From Symbiodinium natans (lineage: Eukaryota > Sar > Dinophyceae > Suessiales > Symbiodiniaceae): a stretch of DNA of 64,000 nucleotides. Position 1 is the stretch's first letter, and each line of letters opens with the position of its first letter. The notes under the pieces were generated by a model. That model had not been told where the DNA came from and did no database searches. It saw nothing but the letters and a program-made list of their open reading frames with translations. Below, piece by piece: positions 1 to 9,912 of this stretch. The stretch covers positions 200,001 to 264,000 of the forward strand of contig CAJNDS010002187.1 in assembly GCA_905221605.1 (NCBI GenBank). The letters run 5' to 3'. A program made the translations under genes and the position numbers.

Positions 1-166
1 GTTTAGGGCTTTAGGGCTTAGGGCTTAGGAGGGTTCAGGGGGGTGAAGAGCGTTAAGGGTTGAGGGTTTGAGGAGTACCTTTAGGGTTCAGTTTAGGGTT
101 TAGGGTTTAGGGTTTAGGGTTTAGGGTTTAGGGATTCAGTGGTTTTTGGACTGACTTTTTGCGCAG

Positions 167-205
167 CAGAACATGCTGTCTTTGGTGCGCGACCATTCGT
201 GGTTA
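167..205 (+). CDS. Exon candidate, unknown protein
   Basis: After the acceptor-like sequence tttttgcgcag the frame reads QNMLSLVRDHSWL and then meets TAG. It is short but lies between telomere-motif arrays like the other islands. Product unknown; both edges are inferred. Confidence 0.35.
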
Positions 206-407
206 TAGGGAAGATGGAGGTCCCTCAACAAACTAGATCGTGGTTTAGGCGACAGGCTTCCCTCAAGCCTAAACCCTAAACCCTAAACCCTAAACCCTAA
301 ACCCTAAACCCTAAACCCTAAACCCTAAACCCTAAACCCTAAGGTTTTAGGAAAAAAAACACCCTCGAAGACGCTTTTTCGAAACCCGCCGCCCCGCCAG
401 CTTGCAG

Positions 408-477
408 GAGGACGTCAGCTTTCGGATACGCACGCTGCTGGCACAAGCTCCTGCTCTCCGGAGCCGCAACTGGAGCG
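408..477 (+). CDS. Exon candidate, unknown protein
   Basis: Starts after cttgcag and reads EDVSFRIRTLLAQAPALRS plus a few residues before a TTTAGGG array. Preceded at 268-342 by CCCTAAA. Composition looks like coding DNA; no family recognised. Confidence 0.45.
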
Positions 478-718
478 GTTTAGGGTTTAGGGTTTAGGGT
501 TTAGGGTTTTAGGGTTTGGGGTTTGGGGTTTGGGGTTTAGGAAGCCTAGGTTTTAGGGTTTGAGAGCCCGAGCCCTATAAACCCGCACTCTTCTTTCAGT
601 TCCATGAATCCTATCAACCCCCACAGCAGCACTGAAAAAGCCCTAGAAAAGCCTAAAACGCCCGGTCAACCCTAGAAACCCATGCTATCAACCTCTACAT
701 GTATATTGCTATGTATAG

Positions 719-752
719 ACATACATACATACATACATACATACATACATAC
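719..752. repeat. (CATA)n microsatellite
   Basis: About eight copies of catacata-type tetranucleotide, directly upstream of a long TTTAGGG array. Confidence 0.9.
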
Positions 753-756
753 AGTT

Positions 757-955
757 TGGGTTTAGGGTTTAGGGTTTAGGGTTTAGGGTTTAGGGTTTAG
801 GGTTTAGGGTTTAGGGTTTCGGGTTTAGGGTTTAGGGTTTAGGGTTTAGGGTTTAGGGTTTAGGGTTTAGGGTTTAGGGTTTAGGGTTTAGGGTTTAGGG
901 TTTAGGGTTTAGGGTTTAGGGACCCTAAACCCTAAACTCTAAACCCTAACCCCCC
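757..955. repeat. TTTAGGG array meeting CCCTAAA array
   Basis: About 165 bp of TTTAGGG (757-921) abut CCCTAAA units (922-950) with almost no spacer, so the two arrays face each other and can fold back. The next exon-like island starts at 998. Confidence 0.95.
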
Positions 956-997
956 AAAAAGTCCTTTAAACATTCCGCCCCAGAAGGGCTGGCTCAG

Positions 998-1042
998 GCT
1001 TCGGAGCGGGCGGACTGGCAGCAATTCCTCGCGCGCCGGCAG
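998..1042 (+). CDS. 45-bp exon candidate with GC donor
   Basis: Reads ASERADWQQFLARRQ, exactly 15 codons, between an AG acceptor (ggctcag) and a cag/gcaagg junction that would be a GC donor. Phase 0 at both ends. The preceding DNA ends in CCCTAAA and the following DNA soon becomes TTTAGGG. One of the most convincing islands; protein family unknown. Confidence 0.55.
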
Positions 1043-1087
1043 GCAAGGAGGGTTTGGGGTTCCAGGGCTTTCCCTTTCAGGGCTCTT

Positions 1088-1310
1088 TAGGGTTTAGGGT
1101 TTAGGGTATAGGGTTTAGGGTTTAGGGTTTAGGGCTACTCAGGGGGTTCATAGGCTTCATTACGAGCACACAAGGTTTAGGGGGAACTCAAGAAGAAGGT
1201 TCGAAGAAGCCCGGGGTGGGTTGTGCTGACTATCTCGGATGTTTCGGGTTCAGGGTTCAGGGTTCAGCGTTCAGGGTTTAGGGTTTAGGGTTTAGTTTTT
1301 AGGGTTAGCC
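1088..1310. repeat. TTTAGGG and TTCAGGG arrays
   Basis: TTTAGGG at 1088-1133, then after an island at about 1180-1240 (reading KKVRRSPGWVVLTISDV in one frame) a variant TTCAGGG block passes into TTTAGGG near 1300. Confidence 0.85.
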
Positions 1311-1546
1311 TACACCAGTTAGTGCCCTGCACCTTTCAGTAAGGCTCCCTAAGCCTCAAACCCGGCTAACTACCTCCACCCCGCAAGCTATATTATTATG
1401 GGGGCCTTGTGGGAACCTTAATGGAAGGTGTTTATGACTCGGGCAGTGGGCTTAGGCTGCAGGTGGTTCGGGTTTTTGGGTTTAGGGGTTTAGGGTTTAG
1501 GGTTGTTGGTTTGGGGTTCAGAGTTAGAGTTTGGGGGTTAGTGCAG

Positions 1547-1582
1547 CCGCCTTCTTCTTGAAGCTTGAACAAAGAGAGCCCG
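1547..1582 (+). CDS. Exon candidate with GT donor
   Basis: Bounded by gtgcag and cggtgagt. Reads AFFLKLEQREP between them. The canonical GT donor and AG acceptor make it a plausible 36-bp exon; product unknown. Confidence 0.45.
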
Positions 1583-1621
1583 GTGAGTCCGACTGTCCTC
1601 ACAGGGATCCCTTACTACTCC

Positions 1622-1905
1622 AAACCCCTGAAACCCTGAAACCCTGAAACCCTGAAACCCTGAAACCCTGAAACCCTGAAACCCTGAAATCCTGAAACCC
1701 TGAAACCCTGAAACCCTGAAACCCTGAAACCCTAAACCTTAAACCCGAAACCCTAAACCCTAAACCCGAAACCCTAAACCCTAAACCCTAAACCCTAAAC
1801 CTAAGCACCTCGAAGAACCCAAGCCACAAACTCCCAAACTAACCGACAAACCCAAAAGTGCTCCCAAGCAATAAGCCCGAAACCCTAAACCCTAAACCCT
1901 AAACC
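1622..1905. repeat. CCCTGAA-type array passing into CCCTAAA
   Basis: About 13 near-perfect CCCTGAAA-type units (1622-1735) change into CCCTAAA/CCCGAAA (1740-1800) and resume at 1877-1905. A single variant has been homogenised locally. Confidence 0.9.
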
Positions 1906-1973
1906 CTGAACACTGAACACTAAACCCATGCCCAAGAAGTAAGCATCTAACTTCGATCATCCCCATGCTGCAG

Positions 1974-2012
1974 CTACATGATTGTCAGAAAAGTACGGCC
2001 ACTTCGCCGGCT
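1974..2012 (+). CDS. Exon candidate, unknown protein
   Basis: After ctgcag the frame reads LHDCQKSTATSPA and runs into a TTTAGGG array at 2013. C-rich units lie upstream at 1877-1905. Unknown product. Confidence 0.35.
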
Positions 2013-2541
2013 TAGGGTTTAAGGGTTTGGGGTTTAGGGTTTCGGGTTTAGGGTTTAGGGTCTAGGGTTTAGGGTTTAGGGTTTCGGGTTCTGTCACGGG
2101 GCTCTTGAGGGGAAAATGCAGGAGGAGCCCTAGAAGGGCACCCCTTCGTCTTATTCCGCTGTGTAACCCCTACATGTACCTTACGTAGTCCCTATATGCC
2201 TAAGTGGCCCCCAGAATAGCCCCGGCCCTAAACCCTAAACCCTAAACCCTAAACCCTAAACCCTAAACCCTAAACCCTAAACCCTAAACCCTAAACCCTA
2301 AACCCTAAACCCTAAACCCTAAACCCTAAACCCTAAACCCTAAACCCTAAACCCCCTAAACCCTAAACCCTAAAAAAACCCTAAACCCTAAACCCTAAAA
2401 AACCCTAAAACCTAAACCCTAAACCCTAAACCCTAAACCCTAAACCCTAAACCCTAAACCCTACACCCTAAACCCTAAACCCTAAACCCTAAACCCTGAA
2501 CCCTGAACCCTGAACCCTAAACCCAAAACCCTAAACCCTAA
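2013..2541. repeat. G-rich then long C-rich telomere-motif arrays
   Basis: TTTAGGG at 2013-2090, then about 315 bp of CCCTAAA at 2226-2541 with a few CCCTAAAAA and CCCTGAA variants. Between them (2095-2220) lies non-repeat DNA resembling the 23.8-kb palindromic segment. Confidence 0.95.
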
Positions 2542-2650
2542 GGTCCCATACAAGGTGAGTTTCTTGGGGCTCTCTGCAGAGTTCTCTCTCTTGGGGTGGG
2601 CACTCCATGGACATCTAGGAAGAGAGAGTGGAGGTGGACTTAAGCCCTGA

Positions 2651-2935
2651 ACGCTACACCCTAAACCCTAAACCCTAAACCCTAAACCCCAAACCCCAAA
2701 CCCCAAACCCTAAACCCCAAACCCCAAACCCCAAACCCCAAACCCTAAACCCTAAACCCCAAACACTAAACCCTAAACCCTAAACCCTACATAAACCCTA
2801 AGCTCGCTTCGAGGCTTGGCCGCGGCGGACGTGGGAGCTGCGAAAGGGCCAGCTGTTGCCGCAGGACTTTGGGGGGTGGGGGGGGGTTAGAGTTTAGGGT
2901 TTAGGGTTTAAGGTTTAGGGTTTAGGGTTTAGGGG
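2651..2935. repeat. CCCTAAA array, exon-like island, TTTAGGG array
   Basis: CCCTAAA/CCCCAAA at 2651-2790 and TTTAGGG at 2889-2935 bracket an island at about 2800-2870 that reads FEAWPRRTWELRKGQLLPQD. This is the bracketed pattern seen throughout the first 25 kb. Confidence 0.9.
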
Positions 2936-2936
2936 G

Positions 2937-3066
2937 GGTGGGGCGGGGGTGGGGGGGGTGGGGGGTGGGGGGGGGGGTGGGGGGTGGGGTGGGGGGGTGG
3001 GGGTGGGGGGTGGGGGGGGGGGGTGGGGGGGGGGTGGGGGGGGGGGGTGGGGGGGGGGGGGTGGGG
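2937..3066. repeat. G-tract cluster
   Basis: About 130 bp of G(5-11)T runs on the + strand, strongly G-quadruplex-prone. Long proline or glycine ORFs predicted across it on either strand are compositional artefacts. Confidence 0.9.
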
Positions 3067-3591
3067 GGTTGGTGTTTCGTGTTTGGGTTTCGTGGCTTCG
3101 GGATCTTGAGTGGTGGCTGGGTTTTGAGGTTTTTTTGTTTTTGGGGGTTCGGGGGTTCGGCTTCAAGAGTGGGGGGCTTTGAGCGTCCAGTCCCACAGTC
3201 TGGGAGCTTTGTGGGAGTAGCCCCCAAAATGTGGCCTTCTGAAACTTAGGGGCTCAAGCTCTGGTCCGTTCAATACGTCGTGGGCGACGGGGGGAAGCGG
3301 GACCCTGATTTTAGGGTTTAGGGTTGAGGGTTTAGGGTTTAGAGTTTTTTGGACACTCCGGTTTCAGTGCTTAGGCGTTCGAAGTAGGTTTTGGGCTTTG
3401 GTTTTGGGGTTTAAGGTTTGCCCAGGCAGGGCTGTTGTTGCAGCGGTCTTGTGGCCCCGGGCAAAGTGGGATTTGGGGCGGTTCTGGGCGCCGAGGGCTC
3501 CGACTCTCTGTGCGGAGGGCGTTGATGGCTTCTAGGGCTTGGGGTTGGGGGCTGACTTGTTGGGAGCTCGCCCACAAAGCCCTAATCCTCA

Positions 3592-4010
3592 AACCCCAAA
3601 CTCCCCAAACCCTAAACCCCAAGCCCTTAGCCCTAAACCCCAAGCCCTAAGCCCTAAACCTCAAACCCCAAACTCCCTAAACACTAAACCCCAAGCCCTT
3701 AGCCCTAAACCCCAAGCCCTAAGCCCTAAGCCCTAAGCCCTAAACCCTAAACCCTAAACCCTAAACCCTAAACCCTAAACCCTAAACCCTAAACCCTAAA
3801 CCCTAAACCCTAAACCCTAAACCCTAAACCATCATCTGAGGGCCATCTCCAACCGCCCCTGGATCCCTTGCGGCCTCGCGTGGGGCCCGGATCCCAGCAG
3901 CAGGGGGGGGGGGGGGGGGGGCGGGTTCAAGGGCTGTAGGGTTAGGGTTTAGGGTTTAGGGTTTGGGGTTTGGGGTTTGGGGTTTAGGGTTTAGGGTTTA
4001 GGGTTAAAGC
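3592..4010. repeat. CCCTAAA then TTTAGGG arrays
   Basis: CCCTAAA/CCCCAAG variants at 3592-3830, a short island (3840-3900, followed by a G19 tract at 3902), then TTTAGGG/TTTGGGG at 3945-4010. Confidence 0.9.
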
Positions 4011-4377
4011 TTTCTGAGCTTTGTAGCTTTTAGGGTCCTGTTCAAATAACGGCGCGGCTGTGTTTCTTGTAATCACAGGCCCCGCAGCCTTGTAGTTTTA
4101 ACCATGCAGGGCCAAACCTCTGAAGCAAAAACAGTCAACAATGAGCGAGCCTATTGCCCTATAAGGCCCCTCAAAACCCTAGACAACAAGACCTAAACAC
4201 TTTCCTCGAAACCAAAAAAAACTCCACTCAAACCCCAAGAAGCTGTAACTTTGTAATGTAATAGGCAGCAACCCTAAAGCTTAAACCCCTAACCCTAAAC
4301 CCCAAACCCGCAACCCTAAAGAGCCTCAAGAAGCCCGAAAAAAAAGCCCAGGGATCTCTGAAGGCCCATACATACCT

Positions 4378-4660
4378 AGGGTTTAGGTTTAGGGTTTAGG
4401 GTTTAGGGTTTAGGGTTTAGGGTTTAGGGTTTAGGGTTTAGGGTTTAGGGTTTAGGGTTTAGGGTTTAGGGTTTAGGGTGTCCCAGGCACCGGGTCCCGG
4501 AGGGTTGCTGGGACGGCGATTGGTATCCCATGGACTGCTGCCACCTGGCCATGTGAAACAGGGTTTGGTGGCTGAAGGGTTCAGGGTTTACGGTTTAGGG
4601 TTTAGGGTTTAGGGTTTAGGGTTTAGGGTTTAGGGTTTAGGGCTTGGGTGTAGGGCTTAG
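4378..4660. repeat. TTTAGGG arrays
   Basis: G-rich arrays at 4378-4478 and 4585-4650 flank an island that reads RRLVSHGLLPPGHVKQ. Here both flanking arrays have the same orientation, an exception to the usual bracketed pattern. Confidence 0.9.
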
Positions 4661-5049
4661 GGCTTAGGGTTTAAGGTTAAGGGTTTAGGGTTTTGTGGCT
4701 TCAGGGTTGTGGGTTGATTACTCTCATTTGTGAGTGTATCTAGGGTTCAACATAAATCTTGGTGCATGTATATTAAGTGTTGTCAATTTGGGGCTACGAG
4801 GAATAATAACCATAGTTGTGGCTTCTGGGTGCCTCGAGTCGTGATGGGGGTTTCGGCGTTTAGCATCTTCAGGGCCAGGGTTGACAAAGCCTTTTTCGGT
4901 TTATGGGCTGTAAGGGTTTGGATTTTTAAGGGTCCGTGGGGTCTTTAGGGCTTATGGGGTTTTAGCGCTTAGGGGCTTACAGGGGGGTCATGGTTTAGGG
5001 TCCTTATTACGGGCGTTAAGGTTAGGGGCTGGAGTGTTACTTTCGGGCA

Positions 5050-5163
5050 GTTGCATGGTCTCTTAGTGTGGGCCTTTAAAGGGACCCCATATATATCCCT
5101 TATGTACCCTCTACAACCCAAGGGCCCACACTTCAGAACTCTTTAAAGGAGGTCCATAGAACT
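5050..5163 (+). mobile_element. Short TIR element, family 2, copy 1
   Basis: Shares a core with 11735-11868 and, inverted, with 14262-14408: a (G)GGACCCC-type block, ATATACCC-type units, then gggcccacacttcagaac and a CTTTAAAGGAGG block. The ends of the better copies are imperfect inverted repeats. No coding capacity, so it would need transposase from elsewhere. Confidence 0.6.
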
Positions 5164-5237
5164 ACCCTTGGAGACCCTAAACACTAACCCCTAAATCCAA
5201 AACCCCAAAACCCCGAACTTCTGAACCCCCAAACACC

Positions 5238-5518
5238 ACAACCCTGAACCCTAAACCCTAAACCCTAAACCCTAAACCCTAAACCCGAAACCCTAAACCC
5301 CTCAACCCCCAAACTCCTAAACCGTAAACACGGGACCCAGGCTTCTTTCAGCCCACGGACGCGGCGCTCCGGACCCAAGGCTGAAAGGGACAGAAGAGTA
5401 GGGTTTAGGGTTTAGGGTTTAGGGTTTAGGGTTTAGGGTTTAGGGTTTAGGGTTTAGGGTTTAGGGTTTAGGGTTTAGGGTTTAGGGTTTAGGGTTTAGG
5501 GTTTAGGGTTTAGGGTTT
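5238..5518. repeat. CCCTAAA then TTTAGGG arrays
   Basis: C-rich units at 5238-5310, an island at 5330-5400 (after tttcag), then about 118 bp of almost perfect TTTAGGG at 5401-5518. Confidence 0.95.
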
Positions 5519-5605
5519 GGTCTATAGGGATGTCCAAAAGGCTTGGTAACAGCTCACTTGTGAACTTTATGCGGTCATGTATGGATACCGGCCGCCCTTT
5601 CGCAG

Positions 5606-5643
5606 GGCTGCAAAAGATCAGGCCTGGAGGTGTTGTTGACTGC
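5606..5643 (+). CDS. Exon candidate, unknown protein
   Basis: After cctttcgcag the frame reads GCKRSGLEVLLTAK. It then runs into CCCTAAA units. Unknown product. Confidence 0.35.
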
Positions 5644-5644
5644 T

Positions 5645-5850
5645 AAACCCTAAACCCTAAACCCTAAACCCTAAACCCTAAACCCTAAACCCTAAACCCT
5701 AAACCCTAACCCTAAACCCTAAACCCTAAAATCTAAACCCTAAGTCCTAAACCCTAAACCCTAAACCCGAAACCCTAAACCCTAAACCCTAAACCCAAAA
5801 CCCTAAACCCTAAACCCTAAAACCTAAACCCTAAATCCCAAGCCCTAAAC
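5645..5850. repeat. CCCTAAA array
   Basis: About 205 bp of C-rich units with scattered single-base variants. It precedes the exon-like island at 5901. Confidence 0.95.
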
Positions 5851-5900
5851 GGTCCAACCCGAGGGTGTTCGTGCCTCTTTGCCTTGGCTCTTACGCGCAG

Positions 5901-5960
5901 GTCGTCGAATTTGTCGGATGTACGGGTTATATAAGGTTGATCCTACCACGCGGATTTAGA
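5901..5960 (+). CDS. Exon candidate, unknown protein
   Basis: After ttacgcgcag the frame reads VVEFVGCTGYIRLILPRG. A C-rich array lies upstream and a G-rich array starts at 5964. The amino-acid mix is protein-like; no family recognised. Confidence 0.45.
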
Positions 5961-5963
5961 GTA

Positions 5964-6065
5964 GGGTTTAGGGTTTAGGGTTTAGGGTTTAGGGTTTAGG
6001 GTTTAGGGTTTAGGGGTTTAGGGGTTTAGGGGTTTAGGGGTTTGGGGTTTGGGGTTTGGGGTTTA
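5964..6065. repeat. TTTAGGG array
   Basis: TTTAGGG passing into TTTGGGG, ending about 115 bp before the start codon of the ankyrin gene. Confidence 0.95.
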
Positions 6066-6180
6066 GGTTCCCTGTTTCAGCGCCTAGAAACCAAAAGGGC
6101 ACCCTTCTGATCCCTAGGTTACTCTTGGGTGATTGCTGCAAGGTCCCATCAGTACCCCGTCCTCTGCCATCTGCTGCGGA

Positions 6181-7047
6181 ATGTTGAGGGTCTTCAAGGC
6201 TTCAGGTGAGGAAGCGTTGGCAATCGAGTTTCAGGACTTCGTGAACAAGCAGGCAGAGGAGCCGGTGCGAGCAATTGCCGTCAAGCGCCATCTGCAGCAT
6301 CTCTGTGGGCAGACACGGTTCAAGCAGCGGCTGGTGCTCCCTGATGGCCAGATGCTGTTGGATGACACCGTGTTGGATGGTCCTTTGGATGTCCAGCTGA
6401 TCTTGCAGGCCTTTGAGCCCAGCTCACGGGACCAGATTGCCCAACTCCAGGAGGCTGCGTGCGAGAACAAGATCGCCGCAATGCAGCAGCTACTGGAGAG
6501 GCCACAGGACCCAGACTTGGAACTTGGTGAACGCTCGCCGCCTGCGCTGTTTTTTGCGTGTCACTTTGGGTGTACCGAAGCCGTGCGTCTGCTGATGGAG
6601 GCCAATGCTGACAAGAACAGGGCCATGAATGATGGCACAACTCCGCTGCTTGTGGCCATTGCAGAAGGCCACTTGGAAATCGTGCGGCTTCTGCTGGAGG
6701 CAGACGCAGACAAAGACGCTGGAGACAGTTATGGCAGAACACCGATGTTCGCAGCCTCGTATTACGGCCACTTGGAAGTTCTAATACTCCTGCTGGAGGC
6801 CGAGGCAGATAAAGATGCAGCAGACACTGATGGCAGAACGCCGATTTTCGCGGCCTCGCAGGGTGGCTACGCGGAAGTTGTGCGACGGCTACTGGAGGCC
6901 AAAGCTGACAAAGACAGGCCCGACAGCTATGGCAGAACTCCGCTGTTTATGGCCTCGCAGCAGTTCCACATCGATGGCAACCTGACAATTCTGCAACTGT
7001 TGATGGAGGCTGATGCTAACGAGGACACGCCCACACTAGCGGCATAA
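6181..7047 (+). CDS. Ubiquitin-like plus ankyrin-repeat protein
   Basis: Intronless reading frame. An in-frame ATG also lies at 6133, but the one at 6181 is preferred because the conserved-looking N-terminus starts there with MLRVFKASGEE and the 16 residues before it look like leader DNA. Counting from 6181, residues 1-77 resemble a ubiquitin-like fold (HLCGQTRFKQRLVLPDGQ, then LDGPLDVQLIL). From about residue 119 there are five ankyrin repeats of 33 residues with GRTP-type starts, LLLEA helices and the recurring ADKD turn; the last is less regular. This fusion is common in dinoflagellate genomes as a large family; its partners are unknown and it is presumably a protein-binding scaffold. Single-exon structure inside an exon-poor, repeat-rich region suggests a processed (retroposed) copy. 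No break seen. Confidence 0.92.
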   Translation: MLRVFKASGEEALAIEFQDFVNKQAEEPVRAIAVKRHLQHLCGQTRFKQRLVLPDGQMLLDDTVLDGPLDVQLILQAFEPSSRDQIAQLQEAACENKIAAMQQLLERPQDPDLELGERSPPALFFACHFGCTEAVRLLMEANADKNRAMNDGTTPLLVAIAEGHLEIVRLLLEADADKDAGDSYGRTPMFAASYYGHLEVLILLLEAEADKDAADTDGRTPIFAASQGGYAEVVRRLLEAKADKDRPDSYGRTPLFMASQQFHIDGNLTILQLLMEADANEDTPTLAA

Positions 7048-7898
7048 GCCTCGTGCGTGCGACCGCAGTGGGAGGCGGCTTCCAAATTCCACGGTGGCTG
7101 CAATCGACACTATAAGGAGCGTAGGCGCTTGTAAGAGGCCGAGTGTATGCTTCTGATTGGGACTTTACGAGTAAAAGTGCGCACCACTGTTTTCCACCCT
7201 ACGCAATACCTAAACCCCAAGGATTGTTGAAGGCTTCCAGAGGGTTGTGTGGGACGTGTGTAGGGCGCATGTCGAACCATCTCGATCGTTTTTTGCCACT
7301 TCTTGGATCAATGTCAAATGTTTCACGGTTCGGGGTTTTCAAGCTTACGCGTACGCCCCTGCTGGATAGTTAATTAGTCAGGGATCTATATACGGATTTC
7401 TTATTGCAGGGCTTGCTGGGCGAGGGAGAGTATCATGAGTTTAGGGTGTAGCTCATTTGAGATCACGGGTTCAGGGTGTAGAGGTTCGGGGTGTTTCAGA
7501 GCTTGATAATATGCCAGATGTGTTCAGGAATGGACCGCCTGGTTTTTCCCAAGATAGCGTAGCTATTGGGGTTCTTATTCCCCAAAGAGTGTAGCAGTTG
7601 GGTTCTTACACATTAAGAATGTGAATCGGCACCCTAAACCCTAAACCCTAAAGGCCCTAAACCCTAAACCCCAAACCCCAAACCCCAAACCCGTAAGATC
7701 GGGCCAGCATTCCAGGGTGTTCAAAAGTGCTACACCCGCTAGCTGGAATCTTTGCCCCGGGGTCAGCACGCAGGATCAGGCCAGGGTTCTGTTTAGGGTG
7801 CTGCCCCCCACCCCCCTACCCCCCCCACCCGCACCCTCCCCCAAGCAACAAAAAAAAAAGCTACGCCCGCTATCTGGGGTCGTTTGTCGATAGGCTTT

Positions 7899-7929
<31 letters not shown>

Positions 7930-8028
7930 TCGGGTGCATTGCGGTTTGATTTGTATTGCCACTGAGATGTAGTTACGCGGCTGCTAGATTTAATCAGACT
8001 TCGAAATGAGCTCTTGGTGTGCCCTTCT
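7048..8028. other. No supported gene; weak repeats
   Basis: Downstream of the ankyrin gene. Contains only weak TTTAGGG-like fragments, a C-rich array at 7630-7695 and homopolymer tracts (A9 near 7850, T11 and G19 near 7900-7929). No coding island convinced me. Confidence 0.6.
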
Positions 8029-8125
8029 GGCTCTTAGTAGGGAATGAGGGAATGGGGTACCCTTTATAGTCCCTTAAATAATGGTATATATAGGGCCCTA
8101 ATTCCTTCATTCTCTACCAAGAACC
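8029..8125. mobile_element. Short TIR element, family 1, copy 1
   Basis: Left end ggctcttagtagggaatg and right end cattctctaccaagaacc are inverted copies of each other, enclosing AT-rich DNA. The same ends recur at 10812-10906 and 42928-43068. About 97 bp, no coding capacity: a MITE- or introner-like foldback element. Confidence 0.75.
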
Positions 8126-8249
8126 AGGGGGCCTTGCGTGGTGGTGGGTTTCTCAAGCATTGGATCCAGGGCACACGTACTAGTCGCGCTCCTCATCTTG
8201 AGAAGGTGAAACTATCGCCAGCAGGTCGATAGAGGGTCTCAACAAAACC

Positions 8250-8705
8250 GCCCTAAACCCTAAACCCTAAACCCTAAACTCAAACCCTAAACCCTAAACC
8301 CTGGACTCCCTAAACCCTACACCCTAAACTGACCATGCTTAAACAATACCAGGGTTTTTGGGAACCTATAGGGTTTAGCGTATGGGTTTGGGGTTTTGGG
8401 GTTTAGGGTTTAGGGTTTAGGGTTTAGGGGATAAGGGTTAGGGGTTTAGGGTATTACGGCCACTTAGTTTAAGCTCCTAGGTCCTAAATATCATGATGTC
8501 CTTCCTATGGACACCGAGCTGCAGTTCCTTTTCCGGGGTTAGGGTTTAGGGTTTAGGCTTCGGGTTTAGGGTTTAGGGTTTAGGGTTTAGGGTTTAGGGT
8601 TTAGGGTTTAGGGTTTAGGGTTTAGGCTTAGGGTTTAGGGTTCAGGGTTCAGGGTTTAGGGTTTAGGGTTTAGGGTTTAGGGTTTAGGGTTTAGGGTCTA
8701 GGGCC
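8250..8705. repeat. Telomere-motif arrays
   Basis: CCCTAAA at 8250-8330; TTTAGGG at 8395-8455 and 8538-8705. An island near 8490-8535 reads DVLPMDTELQFLFR. Confidence 0.9.
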
Positions 8706-8721
8706 TTTAGACCATTACACA

Positions 8722-8862
8722 GCAAGTCCCGCAAACCGAGGATCTGCTTCAGCAACTCCACCGCGCGGCTGGCAGAGTTTTGAGCAGGTAGAGAGTCTCT
8801 GGGAGTCCAGTATAGGGGTCAAGCTCCTGGCGGCCGCGTTCGCGACATGTCTCGGTTTTGGT
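8722..8862 (+). CDS. Two exon candidates, unknown protein
   Basis: After acacag the first reads QVPQTEDLLQQLHRAAGRV; the second, at about 8810-8855, reads VKLLAAAFATCLGF in a different frame. TTTAGGG arrays lie on both sides. Protein-like composition, no family recognised; the short gap between the two would need a very small intron. Confidence 0.4.
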
Positions 8863-9380
8863 TTAGGGTTTAGTAGGGTTTAGGGTTTAGGGTTTAGGGT
8901 TTAGGGTTTAGGGTTTAGGGTTTAGGGTTCAGGGTTCAGGGTTCAGGGTTTTTTCAGGGCTTAAGAAATGTGGGTTTTTAAAGACACAATTACAAGAACC
9001 AACGAAGTAAGCTACCCAAAACACAAAGTCATAAATTCATACGGGCCCTTACGGCCCTCATGAACCCTAAACCCTAAACCCTAAGCCCTAAACCCCAAAC
9101 CCCAAACCCTAAACCCTGAACCCCCGAGACCCTATAGACCCTAGGTATATTCAGGCGGTTCCTTACTTCAGGGGGGTATTGGGCTTGTTGGCTTGGCTTA
9201 GGGTGGCCTTCCTGCCTTTTCCCTGAAAAGCAACGGGGTTTAGGGTTTAGGGTTTAGGCTTTAGGGTTGAGGGTTTAGGGTTGAGGGTTTAGGGTTTAGG
9301 GTTTAGGGTTGAGGTTTTAGGGTTTAGGGTTTAGAGCTTCAAGTTTAGGGTTCAGGGGTGTAGTGGTTTAGGGTTCAGGG
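8863..9380. repeat. Telomere-motif arrays
   Basis: TTTAGGG at 8863-8955, CCCTAAA/CCCCAAA at 9064-9120, TTTAGGG with TTGAGGG variants at 9238-9380. Confidence 0.9.
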
Positions 9381-9466
9381 TCGAGGGCTTCTGGGTAGGG
9401 CCCTGGGGTGCCCTGTAGTTCGTCTTGGGCTAACGAGGATCCCTGACTGGGGGGCGTGTTTCTGAG

Positions 9467-9548
9467 ATGTTGCCAGGCCTATTTCATGGACTGCTGCCGC
9501 TGGGAGACGGTGCAGGAGCAGCCCCCTCCCCCAATATCTTGGGCACAC
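9467..9548 (+). CDS. Exon candidate with GC donor
   Basis: After gttgccag the frame reads AYFMDCCRWETVQEQPPPP and continues ISWAHGGW. It ends near ggctg/gcaagg, which would be a GC donor. Good protein-like composition; family unknown. Confidence 0.5.
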
Positions 9549-9727
9549 GGGGGCTGGCAAGGGCGTGCTGCATAAAAGCAAAGCCTTTAAGTTTATAAAC
9601 CCTTCCACCTCCTCGTGTGGGTCTGGTTAGTTCATATATCCCTAAACGCTAAACCCTAAACCCCAAACCCTAAACCCTGAACCCTAACTAAACCCCATTT
9701 AGGCGCTTAGGGTCCAGTCGCCTGCTA

Positions 9728-9820
9728 CCTCCACACAGGACTTGCAACCCTAAACCCTAAGCCCTAAACCCTAAATAATAAATTTAAACCCTAAACCCTA
9801 TACCTCCACAGGACTTGCAG
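9728..9820. repeat. Duplicated splice-acceptor segment around a CCCTAAA insert
   Basis: The sequence acctccacacaggacttgca (9728-9747) recurs as acctccacaggacttgcag at 9802-9820, and the DNA between is CCCTAAA units plus a short AT-rich stretch. The second copy leads into an exon-like frame; the first is interrupted. This looks like a target-site duplication at an intron end. Confidence 0.75.
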
Positions 9821-9912
9821 GCCTCCCTCGTCTCCTGCGAGCTGTCGAGGCATCATGCGGAGTGGCGCGGGGTGCAGAAAGGCTTCGACCAGCCCCTCCT
9901 CGAGCTTATTTC
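9812..9912 (+). CDS. Exon candidate, unknown protein
   Basis: After tccacag the frame is open for about 33 codons and reads DLQASLVSCELSRHHAEW, continuing RGVQKGFDQPLLELIS. TTTAGGG begins at once downstream. Among the clearest islands; no family recognised. Confidence 0.55.

Larger units (their letters stand above)
85..540. repeat. Telomere-motif arrays, blocks 1-3
   Basis: TTTAGGG units run at about 85-133 and 479-540; CCCTAAA units run at about 268-342. The C-rich block stops just before an exon-like island (408-477) and the G-rich block starts just after it. The motif is the plant/alveolate telomere repeat, but the blocks are short, internal and change orientation, so they are interstitial arrays and not a chromosome end. 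Confidence 0.95.

Noticed and set aside
2915-3249. Proline- or glycine-rich ORFs on both strands
   Set aside because: Products of the G-tract cluster; no sequence complexity.
1-6065. True chromosome end (telomere)
   Set aside because: Arrays are short, in both orientations, separated by unique DNA, and continue to 62 kb.
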